From Scedosporium boydii (Eukaryota; Ascomycota; Sordariomycetes; Microascales; Microascaceae), in the NCBI GenBank assembly GCA_002221725.1, contig NJFT01000003.1, forward strand, positions 62,001 through 126,000: a stretch of DNA of 64,000 bases. Reading direction: 5' to 3'. This document shows, in pieces, positions 36,901 through 48,132 of the stretch. The notes beneath the pieces are model-generated. The model searched no databases and had not been told where the DNA came from. It worked only from the letters and a program-made list of their open reading frames with translations. Position numbers and translations under genes: made by a program. The first letter of the stretch is position 1, and the number at the start of each line of letters is the position of its first letter.

Positions 36901-38547
36901 GTCCGAGGTGAGCTTCACGCCGCGCGTGGAGTAAATGTTGAACTTTACATCCTTGTAGGAAGTCCAGAAAGACTGTTCGATAATCTCACCAACTTGCGCG
37001 CTGGGGGTAGAGTCGTCGAAGGTATAGGTCTTGAAGATATGCATCGCCTCGGGAAGATGCTTAGACACCACTTGGCTCGTAAGTTTCCCTCCCTGTGGGA
37101 TCGAGGCATTGATGCGTTGGGCTAACTTGTCCATGTCATCGGCGAAAGAAAGTCGGATGATGATGCCGGCGGCTCGGAGCATCTCGACGTTCCAGGATCT
37201 GACGTAGCGAGCATTCAAATCTATGGCCTCTCGTTCCACGGTGGGAATGACCGACGGGGCCGAGATGTGGAGTCCTGCGCCGGTTGTCTGCATGGTGGGG
37301 AAACCAATGAAGATTCGGCCACCAGGTTTCTTGTTAGGTAGTACAGAGGCGAATACGTCGGCCGAGTTGAGAGCGGTGCCCGACTTGTTCGTATTCGCTG
37401 ACGCCATAGCCTCGTCATATGAAGAGGTAAGGATGGCGAGCTTCGCCATCCTGGGAGGTGGCTTCTTGGTCGCACGCTCCAGCTCCGAAGAGAAAGTCTT
37501 GGATACCTTTGTCTGCAGCTGAGCAGACGTGACGCCAAGGAAAATAGTAGAAGACTTGACTGCAGTGATATCCTCAGAGATCGCGGCTTGCGCCGCGGCC
37601 TCTTCCGCTTGGGCTTGGGCTTTTGCCTTTTGCGCCGACTGGGCGGAGGATGAGAACTTAGCAAAGAAGCTCTTGATCAGCGGCGTATCCGCAATCTGAC
37701 CGCCAAAAGTTTCCGTTGTCTTTCCCGGAGAGATCTTGGCTTTCCATCCGATGCCGACCATGTACGATGCGTCTATTTGGGTGCTCATGCGTTCGACAGT
37801 AGCTACCGTCATCATCCCCTCCGACGTTGTCTTTACGAAGTTTCGCGGAATGGGGACTTCGACGCTCGGGGAGATCTTTTTATGCAGAGACAACAACTTC
37901 CAATCATCAACCCAGAACTCCATCCTCTGTAACGTGACAAATGTCAAACTCGTAGCCAAGAACTGGCAAACCGAAAGAAGATTAGGCACGGGCGTCGTAT
38001 TGTTGCGGTAGTCGAGGACAAAGGTAGTATGAGGTGAGCACTGATCCGCCGGCAGCTGGGACTTCTTCGTAAAAAGCGCGTTGCCCTTCCAGTAAAACGC
38101 CATGGCCTCATTACCCGAACTGACAAAGGGCTCTTCGCAGTCGGCGAAAACGCTGTAGAAACCAACACCAAACGCACCAATCTTGGTCTCGTCTGGGTTA
38201 CCCTCGGCGATCCTCTTCAACCGTCCCCAATCGGTCTGCGTAAAGGGCTGTCCGTCGTTGCGCACGACGAGACGCTTCAACGTATGGTTGACCACGACAT
38301 GTTTGAGCAGCTCGGACTGGTTCGACGTAGAAGGCAGGGGTACTTGGACTGAAGGGATCGTTTCGAACTTGATAACGACGGATTCGGCTTGCGCGTCGGC
38401 GGCATTCTGGATGAGCTCTCGTAAGGTGGTCCATTCTCCCGAGTATCGAGCAAGGACCTTGTCGATTAGAGCTCTTGTATCGACTGTGACGGCCTCCTCA
38501 ATGTCGGTGCTAGCGAGGGCGGTGGCCCTCAAGCGAGCGTAATCCAT
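33114..38547 (-). CDS. Sacsin-like GHKL ATPase (DUF3684 type) with C-terminal HExxHx5H motif
   Basis: A large protein with an Hsp90/sacsin-like nucleotide-binding domain, possibly a chaperone-like factor. Three exons, 38547-35545, 35467-33390 and 33297-33114, all in phase, give 1754 residues. Residues about 40-135 carry the Bergerat-fold motifs: TLRELIQNAADAQAE (Glu44, Asn48, Asp51), a VRNDGQPF turn, and KIGAFGVGFYSVFAD. A charged coiled coil spans about 1387-1439, and 11 consecutive Gln occupy about 1507-1517. The C-terminal domain (about 1560-1754) ends its second exon with VVMAHELAHNLVKTHSSDH. There, His1676, Glu1677, His1680 and His1686 form HExxHx5H, as in WLM/SprT-type and metzincin zinc proteases. 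Protease activity is inference. The last exon encodes a Pro-rich tail ending NNLFD. The intron before it contains 40 consecutive T in gene orientation. Confidence 0.9.
33326..33365. repeat. 40-nt poly-A run inside intron 2 of the sacsin-like gene
   Basis: On the coding strand this is a run of 40 T between donor GTATGTTTCC and acceptor CGCCTCTAG. It is far longer than a normal polypyrimidine tract, and its length is probably unstable and hard to sequence. Confidence 0.95.
33920..33952 (-). repeat. CAG repeat encoding 11 glutamines
   Basis: Ten CAG codons and one CAA lie in frame in exon 2 of the sacsin-like gene, inside a disordered linker between the coiled coil and the C-terminal domain. 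Confidence 0.95.
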
Positions 38548-39855
38548 GCTTGTTTATAGTCCAGACCAACAACTCATTATCGAGGAGAATTCGGCGTGGG
38601 GTTCGGAATGGTGGTTCCGGAGGTTGGCGTTAGGATGAAGCTGAATATGTAGGGCGAGGTTCGTCGTCGTGAGGAATGTTGAAGGTTCTCGGGGAGGCGA
38701 CGACGACTGTAACGAAGGAGAAGGTCGGATCGTAAAGGAACGCGAGGTCACGCGGGTATTAAAGAGGGTAAATAAAGAAATATAAAGAAGAAACAAAGTT
38801 CGACCTCGAGTAGGAAAAACAAACGGATCAAGTGTGAAAACAAATGTCGTCCGGAGTTAGTTCTGGAGGAAGTCGAGACCTTCAATCCGATTCGTTGAAG
38901 CTTCCAGCGCAGGCAGGACACTGCACTGGGGTAAGTAAGCACAAGGCTGCGACGTTGCGTCGTCTCAGGGCCTCAATTAGCCAGGATTGGGCAGATCTAA
39001 TCTATTTATGGGCTTTAGGGGTCTCGCCACTGTTTTGGTGGGGTAACGAGTCACCAGAGCAGCTTGCCCAGGCTACAGTTTGAGGCCGGAGTTTACAGCC
39101 CCTAAGACCGGCGAATCTGCCCCGAGGATACCGAGAGAAGGCGTTGACAGCACTGATACAAGCTACAAGTAGGTAGTTCTGCCTTGGCTGGTGCATGTAA
39201 CCTTCAAAAAGTATCATAGGGCTGAGGGGATTATAGCTTCGAGGTACGACCCACTGACCGTCCTTCATCAGTCCTGCGACAGTTGCTCGTCCTACAACCG
39301 TTACAACACTTGCAGCCATGCAAACCGCACCTAACATTTACATCTCTTATATCCTAGATTTCTTCCCGATTAATCTGTGAAATACCGTAGCTGTAAATTT
39401 GTAGATACTTGTATCGCAGTTTCTACCTTGTAAATATGCAATAGTTGATAAGATGCAAGTGTCTGGAGACGGTTTTTGGAGGGTATTGAAATAGGGTATG
39501 GTTGGAAGGCCCAGCAACTGATCTTCATGCACCTTTCCACGTCTTTCAACTTGAGGGCCAGAGGCAGTGCAACCTTGTTTGTCTGGTTTATACTTCGACT
39601 TCGTAAGATTCGGCGAGATTGCGCCGACATACCAAAAGGAAAAAGATAGAGATAAGCTCGTCCGGCTTCTGCCTTGAGGAAAGTCTCCATTCCCTCCCGA
39701 GTCGGGGGAGTCGATGGTCCCTGGTTTGTTCTCGGTTCTTGGCGAACACCCACACCAGGCAGTGAGGCTGGCTGCCCTGCACGAGATATCCCGACAGGAT
39801 GGGTGACGGGGACTTGGGACCCACTATTGGAGACGTCTTGCTGATCTTGTAGCCC
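38548..39855. other. Intergenic: promoter of the sacsin-like gene, 3' flank of the MMTAG2-like gene
   Basis: No gene supported. A 111-codon minus frame (39337-39002) begins with a hydrophobic run, but its remainder is unlike any known protein. Confidence 0.6.
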
Positions 39856-40629
39856 CTAGTGGCGGTGCGGCCTGTCTCTCGACTGTGACCGGTCTCGCCC
39901 ATCGCCTCGATCTCGATTTGGCCTCCGATGCGGCCGTCTTTCTCTGCTCCTCGATCGCTCATCACGATCACGATCATGCCTTCTCCTTCGCCGCGTCTCT
40001 CTGTCATCCCTTTCACCACCCCTGCTCCTGCTTCTTCTTCTTTCTCTCCTTGACCTCTCGTCTTCCCTCTCATCACACCTCGATCTGTCATCGTCCCGGG
40101 CGTCCCTCACATCCCTCCTCGATCTCTCAGACCTTCTTTCCCTGCTCCGACTCCTGTACCTCCTCCTTTCCCTCCTATCACCATCATCCCTCCTCCTCTC
40201 TCTCCTCCCAGCCTCGTCGCGTCTTCTCTCCTTTCTTCCTTCCCCCTTCTGTTCCCCATCCGCATCCTCACCCCCACCTAGCCCCCTTCCCTCCCCAACC
40301 TCCACGGCATTAGCCCCCGACGCATCCCTAACGGGCAAAGGCAACCCCAAAGCCCTCGCCATAGCATCCTCTTCCGCCTCCTTCACCTTCCTCAACTCTT
40401 CCTTCCTTTCCCTTTCCACCCTCTCCTCATCCGTCTCCCCTTCACGCGCAGGGCCCCCGGGACCCTTGGCGTACCACTCCAAATCCCTCCCCTGCTGCCA
40501 CCGGCCCACGGGCGCCTTGAGACTGTGACCGAGGTAATTCTCGCGATGCGAAGAGCTGGCGACTTCATCCCAGCTGAAGTTGACGCCGCCGCGCGAGCCT
40601 GATTTGCGGATGCTCGAAACGAGATCCAT
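39856..40629 (-). CDS. MMTAG2-like protein with RS/RD-rich tail
   Basis: A single-exon 257-residue protein. Residues 1-60 match the multiple myeloma tumour-associated protein 2 N-terminal domain: [20 protein letters not shown], then [20 protein letters not shown] and [16 protein letters not shown] charged helix follows ([30 protein letters not shown]), also typical of the family. From about residue 140 the sequence is almost only Arg, Asp, Glu and Ser, with [12 protein letters not shown] and [13 protein letters not shown] runs, resembling splicing-factor RS domains. Family members are poorly characterised nuclear proteins, and phosphorylation of the tail by SR kinases is a reasonable inference. 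The stop is at PHRH. An overlapping frame at 39588-40091 is a shadow. Confidence 0.9.
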   Translation of the reverse strand: MDLVSSIRKSGSRGGVNFSWDEVASSSHRENYLGHSLKAPVGRWQQGRDLEWYAKGPGGPAREGETDEERVERERKEELRKVKEAEEDAMARALGLPLPVRDASGANAVEVGEGRGLGGGEDADGEQKGEGRKERRRDEAGRRERRRDDGDRRERRRYRSRSRERRSERSRRDVRDARDDDRSRCDEREDERSRRERRRSRSRGGERDDRETRRRRRHDRDRDERSRSRERRPHRRPNRDRGDGRDRSQSRDRPHRH

Positions 40630-40995
40630 TGTGTAAATAAGGGTTGTTTATTGGGAGGCGGGTTGTTGCTGGTCCTCAATTGGTGCGGGCGAATAAACCG
40701 TGGAGAAGGCGCGAGGCTGGTGTATTTCGTTTGTTTTATTGTGTCCAAATGAAAGGGGAAATTTTTAATAAAGGTGAGAGTGTAACGTCTTGTCGATGGA
40801 CAGGATTTAATTCTGTGAAAAGTGATGGTTTTCTGTGTTTGTTTAATGGTTGGAGATGAGAAGAGGCAGCAATTGAAAATGAGATCATTGCCCAGAGTCT
40901 GGCCTTAGCACAATTATTCCCAGGGTGCATGCTAAGACCCTTGGGTACATCTGCAGTCTAAGCACTGTGCGTCTTCACAGTCCTCACCAGATTCA

Positions 40996-41085
40996 TCCGA
41001 TGTAGTATAGTGGTTAGTATACTGCGCTTTCAAGCTTTCAACAAAAGGCACCGCAGGGGCCGGGGTTCGATTCCCCGCATCGGAG
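40996..41085 (+). tRNA. tRNA-Glu (anticodon TTC) with 18-nt intron
   Basis: The acceptor arm TCCGATG pairs with CATCGGA, and the discriminator base is G at 41085. The D stem is GTAT/GTAT with wobbles, and the anticodon stem CTGCG pairs with CGCAG at 41052-41056. The loop reads C-T-TTC-A before the intron, so the anticodon lies at 41029-41031. The intron (41033-41050) sits one base 3' of the anticodon, the canonical place. The T arm is CGGGG TTCGATT CCCCG. The body closely matches yeast tRNA-Glu. A short T-rich run follows at about 41098-41113, suitable for Pol III termination. Confidence 0.95.
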
Positions 41086-41097
41086 CTTCAATCCTCT

Positions 41098-41113
41098 CTT
41101 TTTTGCTTTTTTT
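41098..41113 (+). terminator. Pol III termination T-tracts after tRNA-Glu
   Basis: CTCTTTTTTGCTTTTTTTAC begins about 12 nt downstream of the tRNA 3' end. Two T runs of six and seven fit RNA polymerase III termination on the plus strand. Confidence 0.75.
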
Positions 41114-42003
41114 ACGGACGTTTCATGGACCTCAATTGTCCGGTCCTTTTTCTTTGTATAGTATATTCATGTCAAATCTTTGGAAGGCAAACGATACGAT
41201 TAACAGAAATTAGAACAAGCTTAAAGGGGGAAAAAAGATCCATGGTATGGAGTAGACCCGACTTATATGTCCATTGTAAACTATCAAGACTGCGCCGTTC
41301 TTTTTCTTTTGCCTTTCGCTTCTGTTTTCTCAGTTTTTACTTCAATCGTCCAGTCTCTTTCCGAACCATTTTGACGATTCCTGTCGAGTCTTTAGACGTA
41401 CGAAACACTTAAAGGAAACGTAGAACAAGCTTGAAAAGACCCATTATTCGGATTAAACTCAACTCATGTGTCAATTGTAAACTACCAAGATCCTTCTTTT
41501 AGATCCTCTACCTTCACAACAGACAACCGTCCGAAAAAAAAAAAAAAACAAAGGAAACAACAAGAGTATAGAAAGAAACAAGAACAACCCAGAGAAACAA
41601 CTTTTTGAGAGTACGCCAAGTAAATGCAATGCCTGTCCTCGTCTCGTCATTCCCATCAAGCAGGTGGTACCCGATTCCTTACAAGAAGAAAGGAAACATC
41701 ATCAGGTCAGAGACTCTGCATTACATTCGGAAAGAAGACAGACAAGGTAGTGTGTGAGCCGGAGGGAGGGAATCACCCAGCCCAGAAACCAACATAAGAG
41801 AAGAAGAAAAAAGAGAGGGCGAATCGAAATGGAGCCCTGCGAGTCGTCGCTGAGAGGAAATTCCGTATAGTTACACAGTGGCCGAGAGGTGTAAGAGCCA
41901 ACTACTACCTTTCTTGTCCTTCAAGATTGGCGTTGAGAGCTCTCCTCGTCCGGCCTACCCCGTTCGTAAAAAAAACACTTGGAAAACCCGAGTATCCTTT
42001 TTC
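41114..42003. other. Intergenic: tRNA 3' flank and FKBP 3' flank
   Basis: No gene seen. It contains two partly similar stretches, each with GAACAAGCTT followed by AAAG and then AACTCA/GACTTATGTG and ATTGTAAACTA (about 41212-41285 and 41420-41490), a weak local duplication. Confidence 0.5.
41212..41490. repeat. Degenerate direct repeat pair downstream of tRNA-Glu
   Basis: Copy 1 (about 41212-41285) and copy 2 (about 41423-41490) share GAACAAGCTT, then a short A-rich link, then ATGTGTC/ATGTCC with ATTGTAAACTA and a CAAGA end. The shared parts are in the same order and spacing. The unit is about 70 bp and diverged. It could be a decayed insertion next to a tRNA gene. Confidence 0.5.
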
Positions 42004-43726
42004 TTACTTGATCTCGAGAAGCTTGACGTCGAAGATCAAGGTGCTATTCGCGGGAATGCCGTCAAGGCTCTTGTTTCCGTAGGCCATATTGGCGGGGATT
42101 GTAAGACGGCGCTCGCCGCCAATCGCCATGCCGAGAATACCGACGTCCCAGCCCTTGATAACCTCACCCTTTCCGATCTTGAAGGTGAAAGGCTTGCCCT
42201 TCTTGTTGGCTGGATTGGCAAGACATGTTAGCGTGATGATGCAGTCTGGAGAGAGGAGCCATAGTTTGGGCCCGTCAAATAAAAAACTTACCATCGAACT
42301 GCTTGCCGTTCTGGAGCTTTCCGATGTACCTCATACCAACGGTGTCGCCGTTCTTGGCACCACGGCCAGTTCCGACCTTGCGGTCATCAATGGTGACGCC
42401 CTGAACGGTCCTGACGCTCTTCGCGGCGGCCTTCTCCTTGGTAGCGGAACCAGTGGGACCCTGCTCGAGCTCCTTGGCGAATTGGACCTTCTTATCGCCC
42501 TTGGCCTCCTTCTTCTTCTCCTCGGCAGAGACGGCCTCGCCCTTGTTGTTCTTGAGCTTCTTGGCCTTCTTGTCCTTGCTGCTGGCAATCATGGCATCGA
42601 GGTCCTCAGCCTCCTCGGCCTGGCGCTTGTTCTTGCCCTTCTTAGTAGGGACAAGAGCGGGGGCCTCCTCGTCGTCCGACTCGAGCTCAGTGACTCGGGG
42701 GCCATCGACGTCGTCGAGCTCGTCGCTCTCCTCATCGCTGGCGCCAGCAATGAGAAGGTCATCGTCATCCTCATCATCCTCGTCGGAGTCGTACTCATCA
42801 GAGTCCTCGTTGAGGGACTCGATGTAGTTACCCGTGAGGGTCACGGCATGGGTACCAGTAACGAGAACATAAACCTCTTCGTCCTCCCTGACGGTGATAT
42901 CGAGGGGCTGCTGGTAGGTCTAAGCGCAAGGCAAAATGGCGGTTAGCATCGGCAAGCCCTCAAATGTGTGTCTCTCATAGTAAATCGAATAAAACTTACG
43001 CGCTCAGTGTCGAGAGTGCAGATAACGAGCTCCTCAGCGGCAAGGATATCATCCTCATCGTCGCTATCCTCCTCCTCGTCCTCCTCGTCCTCCTCGGTGG
43101 CCTTCTCCTTGCCCTTCTTGCTCTTGACACCGTTGGGCTTAGCATCGGTCATCTCATCGTCGGAGTCCTCCTCATCACCCTCCTCCTCCTCCTGGACGGC
43201 CTTGATAAGGCTCGCCAGAGCTTCGGCGCGCTTCTGCTTCTTGGACTTGGACTGGTCGCTGGGGCCACCGTTGGGCTCGTCATCCTCGTCCTCGTCCTCA
43301 TCATCGGAAGAAGCATTGATCAGAGCCTTAAGGTACTCGTCCTCCTCATCGTCATCGGAGTCCTCATCATCAGAGTCGGAGCTGGGAACTCGGATGAGCT
43401 TAACGGTGGAGCGGGGAACGGAAGGAAGGTTGCCCTCGGCATCCGCTTGGGGTTGGGCAGTGGGATCAATGGCAGCCATAGTAATGCGGAACTGGAATCA
43501 TCGCAAGACCCGTTAGTATAGATGAAACATTATGAAGCGCGAAGTTGCCACGCGAACAAAGAGGCCGTCGTCAAACTTCGGACTCGATACATAATGGCAA
43601 GGGAGCCCAGAAATGCGAACACGGAGAGACACTTACTCGGGCAGGGAAGTTGACGGTAGAGGCAGGGATAGGGCCCTCATTGGGGGGTACGGTCAAGCCG
43701 TAGATGGCGAGAGCTTCGGAAGGCAT
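42004..43726 (-). CDS. FPR4: Nucleolar-type FKBP peptidyl-prolyl isomerase (Fpr3/Fpr4 family)
   Basis: Cis-trans proline isomerase and histone chaperone of the nucleus or nucleolus. Four exons, 43726-43637, 43491-43000, 42919-42292 and 42209-42004, all in phase, give 471 residues. The N-terminus [20 protein letters not shown] and the spliced [16 protein letters not shown] form the nucleoplasmin-like fold typical of Fpr3/4. Long acidic Asp/Glu/Ser tracts (about residues 60-180 and 225-275) and Lys-rich stretches ([22 protein letters not shown]) follow. The C-terminal FKBP domain, about 365-471, includes [34 protein letters not shown] and [20 protein letters not shown]. The Val-Ile-Lys-Gly-Trp and Tyr-Gly core residues are intact, so activity and FK506 binding are expected. 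Gene symbol is by family; Fpr3 and Fpr4 cannot be told apart in filamentous fungi. Confidence 0.95.
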
Positions 43727-45375
43727 TCTGTAGGGATGTGAAGATGGGTAGACTAGAAATTGATGAAAAGAGGTAAAAGTCTTCGCAAGAGAAGCTTGGA
43801 AGACGATTGAGTTGAGGGGTATCTGGAGATGATGAAAATAGGAAATGAAAAAGATGAAAACAGGACTCGTTGGATACCTGGATTAAATTGGGTAAAGGAG
43901 GAGCGGACGAAGAAAAGGATTTGCGGTGCTGGGAGAGGGTGTCAAGAAAAGACGTCCTGGAGGCAGTATCCAAAAATTTTCGAATTTTTTTTTTTCCTCT
44001 TTTTTTCTCCTCCACCCCACTGGAGGCAGAAAAAATAGTGCGATAAGGTCGTTATCGGTGGCTGACCCACTGCACCAAGAGCTGTCGACTTTCACCGCCC
44101 TGGGATTCTGGCCAATCCCAGTGAAATTTCACAGACCATGCGCTGCAGGTTTCTTTTGAAGCTTCTGCCAGTGGATCTGCCGCACGACATTGTTGCCTTG
44201 GGGACGACACTATCCAGCCGTTCCTGGCCCCATTTCACATTACCTAATCACGGGAAACTTTGAACTTCTCAAGCCTCCAGGAGATCATCGAACCACGATA
44301 TTGAGCAGGTTGAGATAATCTCTCCCCAGTACTTCGTTACGGGCGAAATTTATCGATTATTTATGGTTGATAGTAGTGCTGTGAACGACTAGATCGGCTG
44401 AATCAAATCGAGACGGCATCGTGCTCTCTCGGAAGGCAACAGCCCCGCCCCATGGTACAGCTCAGGATGGGACAACTGCAGATGGGCAAGACTGACATGT
44501 CCTGTCACAATTTGCATACCTGCCTCGGCGGTTTCTCTTATTTCTCAATAGCATTAAATATTATCATTGATAGCGCCCCGTCACCCTCGACTACCGCAGC
44601 ATTATTAGGTCCTCGCCTCCGAGCATTGCTACCCGCAAAGACGTTCCGCGCCTTCGACATGCATCTTGCCTCCCTCCACAGCACGTATTAGACCCTCCTG
44701 CACGAGAAAAGGAAACAAGAAAAGGGAAACAAAAATGATTTCATCTCAGACTCCCGCCCCGTCTTAACGTCTTATACCCCAGTGCATCTCTCACGTCATT
44801 GAAAGCCACCATCAACCTCCTTCCCTGTTCCCCGATAGAGCACCACCATCCCGGCCACAGTCTCGCACATCTCCAAAAAATCCTTCCCTATCAAATTTTC
44901 CTCATTCCACCCATGCCTTCATAGCGAGCGCAACAGGATAGGCCCTACTTTCCGTCTCAGACCCCATGTTTTGAGCATAAAGTACTCCGAGAACGCCAGG
45001 TCTAGGCCCCCTAAAATCCCCAACTCTAAAAATAAATGCCCCAATGCCAAATGCTATGCCATGCGGGTAATAAAAATAAAAAGTTAATCCTTTAAAATGG
45101 GACGGGAGACGGGACGGATCACCAGGAGTGAAGTGATCCGTCCCTCTCCCTCCCTCATATATACATGGCGCCTCCGCTGGTAGGATCTGTTGTTGAAACT
45201 GATGGATTTGACAGTTACACCAACATCCCCTAGGCGTCTGGCATGTGGTAAATAGCGAAAGTAGAGAAAAAAAGCTTGGGTATTAATTTAATTAAAAAAA
45301 TGGGATAGAATTGTTGAAAAGAAAAAGAAAAAAGTCCCCGGAGCGGGGGGTTGAGCCGCCGACACTCCGAAATTT
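43727..45375. other. Intergenic: FKBP promoter and glycosyltransferase 3' flank
   Basis: No gene supported. It includes a strong inverted repeat at 45104-45150 and a T-rich tract near 43985-44010 upstream of the FKBP start. Confidence 0.6.
45104..45150. repeat. 18-bp inverted repeat (hairpin), one bulge
   Basis: The left arm is GGGAGA (45104-45109), a bulged C, then GGGACGGATCAC (45111-45122). The right arm is GTGATCCGTCCC (45133-45144) followed by TCTCCC (45145-45150). The loop is 10 nt. It lies about 230 bp downstream of the stop codon of the minus-strand glycosyltransferase gene, so it may be in its 3' UTR. Confidence 0.85.
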
Positions 45376-48132
45376 TTATACCTTCTCCGCCATGAGCGAA
45401 GCGGCGCGCTTTCGCGTCACCTTCTTACTTACCGCGTACACGAGGTCGACCGTCCAGAAATGGCAGATCTGAGCCTGCGCACACGGTATCGCACCGTAGA
45501 TAGGAGCGACGAGGGGGGCCATGACATAGTCGACGAGGTTCTTCTTCAAAGTCCTGTGAGAGAACCTCATGCCGACGGCCAGGCCCGCGTCCGTCATCTC
45601 CTGCTGCCTCGACTTGACGCAGATGCGGTGGAAGCGTTCATACAGGCCGAGATATACGACGACTTCCATGAAGCCCGCGGCGCGCAAGACATTGCATACG
45701 GAAAAGATCCATCCCAGATTGTGGACGTCCAAAGCATCCTTGGTGAACCACATATACAGGGCGGATGTGAATACGAGAATCGTCATCTGGACAGGAAGGA
45801 AGTGGGCCTCGAACAGGCGATGGCAGAGGTAGAAGATACGCTCCCAGTGAGGTCCGTCGAGGTTGTCGACTATGGTGTCCGAGAAGATGCCACCGTCAGG
45901 GCCAGCCTCAAGATCCCCGGCGATAGGGTGATGGTGAGGGACATACGAATCGGACGCATCACCGCTAGAAAAAAGAATATTAGTTGGCCATCAATAAAAA
46001 AGAAAAAGAGAGCAGGGGGGGAAAAATGATGAAAGAAAACGAAAAAGGAAAAGAAGGATAGTGAAAAAGGATGTCAAGGAGAAAGAAAAGAAAAATCCAG
46101 ATATCAAGCCGCTGTCGCGTGAGCCAAGACATAGGAAATAAGACAGCTAATGTTAAAAGCAGGGGGTTATAGAACTTAAAGCAAATGGTTGGATGCGCGG
46201 CAGGCGCCAAGCAAAAGGATGCTCCGACGCTGCCGAAGGGTCCGGGGATTGATGAGGGGTCCTTGCATACATAGTCTTGTGTAGTGGCCGGAAGGCCCGG
46301 GAAGTTCGTTTTCTCTCGCGCCATAATTCGACGAGCTTCCGCAGGGCATACCCAGTATCGAGAGCACCCCACATATGGCGCAGAGCCTGCTTATAACGTG
46401 CGTTCATATCCATATAAATGCCCATCATGCCATCCTTTCCGCCTCCCGTCACATTGCTTTGGCTTACGGGACTCAGAACAGTTCGAGACGTCAGATTGCC
46501 ATTGAGGGCGAAGAAGCACTTGAGATACATGTGCAGGTCCTCTCCGATGGCCTCGCTATCGCAATCCCAGCCGCCGACCCGGTCGATAAGCTCGAGGCTC
46601 AACGAATAAACCGATGTCGGAGGGGCGATCGTGGAGCCGCTGTACAGGCCGGAAAGACCGGCGGCGCACCAGAGGATATCGGCGACTCGAACAATTGCGG
46701 GCACATTGTGGGCGTTTCTATCGAAGATGATCGGGGCCGAATAGAGGGTTTTCGTGGCAGTTTCCGGAGAGCTGATGTGCATCGAGGTGACGAGCGCAAA
46801 ATAGTTGGAGGAAAGATGGCTGTCCGCTGTTTCCGCCCCAAAACACCTTGAGTCAGCAAATCCTTGGCACCACATTGCATAAGCTTCGAAACAGCTTGCT
46901 CCTCCTCGTTTCCTGGTCCGAAGAATCACAATCCTCATTTCATTTTACTCCTCGACAAACAATCCAATTCCTTGTGTGATGCGGTTGTTCGTTGAAGAAG
47001 GACGAAAAATTGGGGTGTTCTACGCCTTGGGCGGGACTCGGCTGCGGGGGTACAGGGGACTCGACTCTATCTAAGGCTTGGATGAACTCACCATCGATAC
47101 CAGTCACGATTACATTCTTTCGCTTCTCGATCGGATACCTCTCGCTTAGCTTCCTAGCTGCCCAGGCGACATTGCTTCCCTTGCCAGCGGACTCTCCAGG
47201 AATATCACCAGGGTGGACGGTATAACCAATGAATCGGAACTTGGCGGAGAATTCTTCAACGAGCTGCAAAGCTTTGGTAGCGGCCTGTGCCTCTCGTTCC
47301 TCCATTCCCAGGTAGATCTACGTTGGACACATGTCAGCGTCTGGCAGTCAGTCTCGGCAGAGTCTTGGATAACCAAGAACAATCACGGCACCCCACGCCT
47401 TAATCACCCCATTTGGGGGGGTCGGGGTGGCAGCGCTGCGCTCCCGCATCTCGTACGGACTAACAGCTTTATGCTCGCCAAATGCCAATATTGCATGCGG
47501 CTGGGGCTGGGGAAGTACGGAGTACTCACGTCATAAGAGGTGCTGGCAAACGCGTGCGAAGCCAGAACATCGAGAGTCTCCCGAAGCGTATCCATTTCCT
47601 CCTTATAGTTCGGAATAATGATCGCATGGACAACGTTGTTCTCGGCATTCGGGAACTCGACTTCAAAATCGCCGGCTTCGCTACTCGAGGAAGAAGCGCT
47701 TGGGGAGGATGCGGAGAGGGTGTCGGAGCTCGAAAGAGAAGTCGAGGAGCCACGTCGCTGGCCAGTCATCTTTAGTTCACGGAGGGTCTTGGCTCGGGCC
47801 TTCCTCATGTTCTTGGTGAGGTCAAGGATGGACCAACACGCGCGGAGCGGGAACAAGGAGACGAGGATATGGATCAGAAGGCAGTAATACGCGAACAAGA
47901 CTGTCCAGTTGCCTGCCCCGTGGATCTTTGAGAAGTCGCTCGGCTCTATATTTCGGTCTTTATATTCGAACGGGTGTCGGGGAGCTGTCGCTTCCTTCGA
48001 GATGACCCAGTAGCTGAGGGCTAACAGAGCAATCATGGCCAGTCCACCCGAACGGCGGGTTGCCCAGGCAAAGATTGACATGGTGCCGGCAAAGAACGAA
48101 TCGAGGCGGGTCTGCGATGTATGAACGAACAA
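45376..48132 (-). CDS. Family 2 glycosyltransferase-like integral membrane protein
   Basis: A processive-type GT2 enzyme of unknown acceptor, in a Golgi or plasma membrane. Four exons, 48132-47530, 47317-47092, 46826-46271 and 45964-45376, stay in phase and give 657 residues (640 if the ATG at 48081, MSIFAWATRRSGG, is used). N-terminal membrane spans (GGLAMIALLALSYWVI; LFAYYCLLIHILVSLFPL) precede the catalytic domain. Its motifs are HAIIIPNYKEEMDTLRETL, GESAGKGSNVAWAARKL, the metal-binding GIDADSH split by intron 2, EAIGEDLHMYLK, and RYKQALRHMWGALDTGY in the place of QxxRW. C-terminal spans are MTILVFTSALYMWF and NLGWIFSVCNVLRAAGFMEV. The third intron is long (306 bp) and T-rich. The family is common in filamentous fungi and largely uncharacterised; a wall or glycan role is inference. 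Confidence 0.88.
45965..46270 (-). other. Long third intron of the glycosyltransferase gene
   Basis: 306 bp from GTATGCAAGG to TTTTTTCTAG. Splicing joins AAG ACT AT with C GGT GAT and keeps phase. A different frame stays open across most of it and encodes hydrophobic stretches, but that is expected from its T-rich composition. Confidence 0.65.
47516..47524. repeat. TACGGAGTA motif in intron 1 of the glycosyltransferase gene
   Basis: The GG variant of the recurrent 9-mer lies six bases from the GTGAGT donor on the opposite strand, so it is inside the transcribed intron. Confidence 0.7.

Noticed and set aside
39885..40313. Ser/His/Pro-rich plus-strand frame opposite the MMTAG2-like gene
   Set aside because: It is the antisense of Arg/Asp/Glu-rich codons and has no independent support.
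42089..43521. Leu/Val/Ser-rich plus-strand frames opposite the FKBP gene
   Set aside because: Antisense of acidic GAG/GAC-rich codons gives poly-Leu/Val/Ser. They are not membrane proteins.
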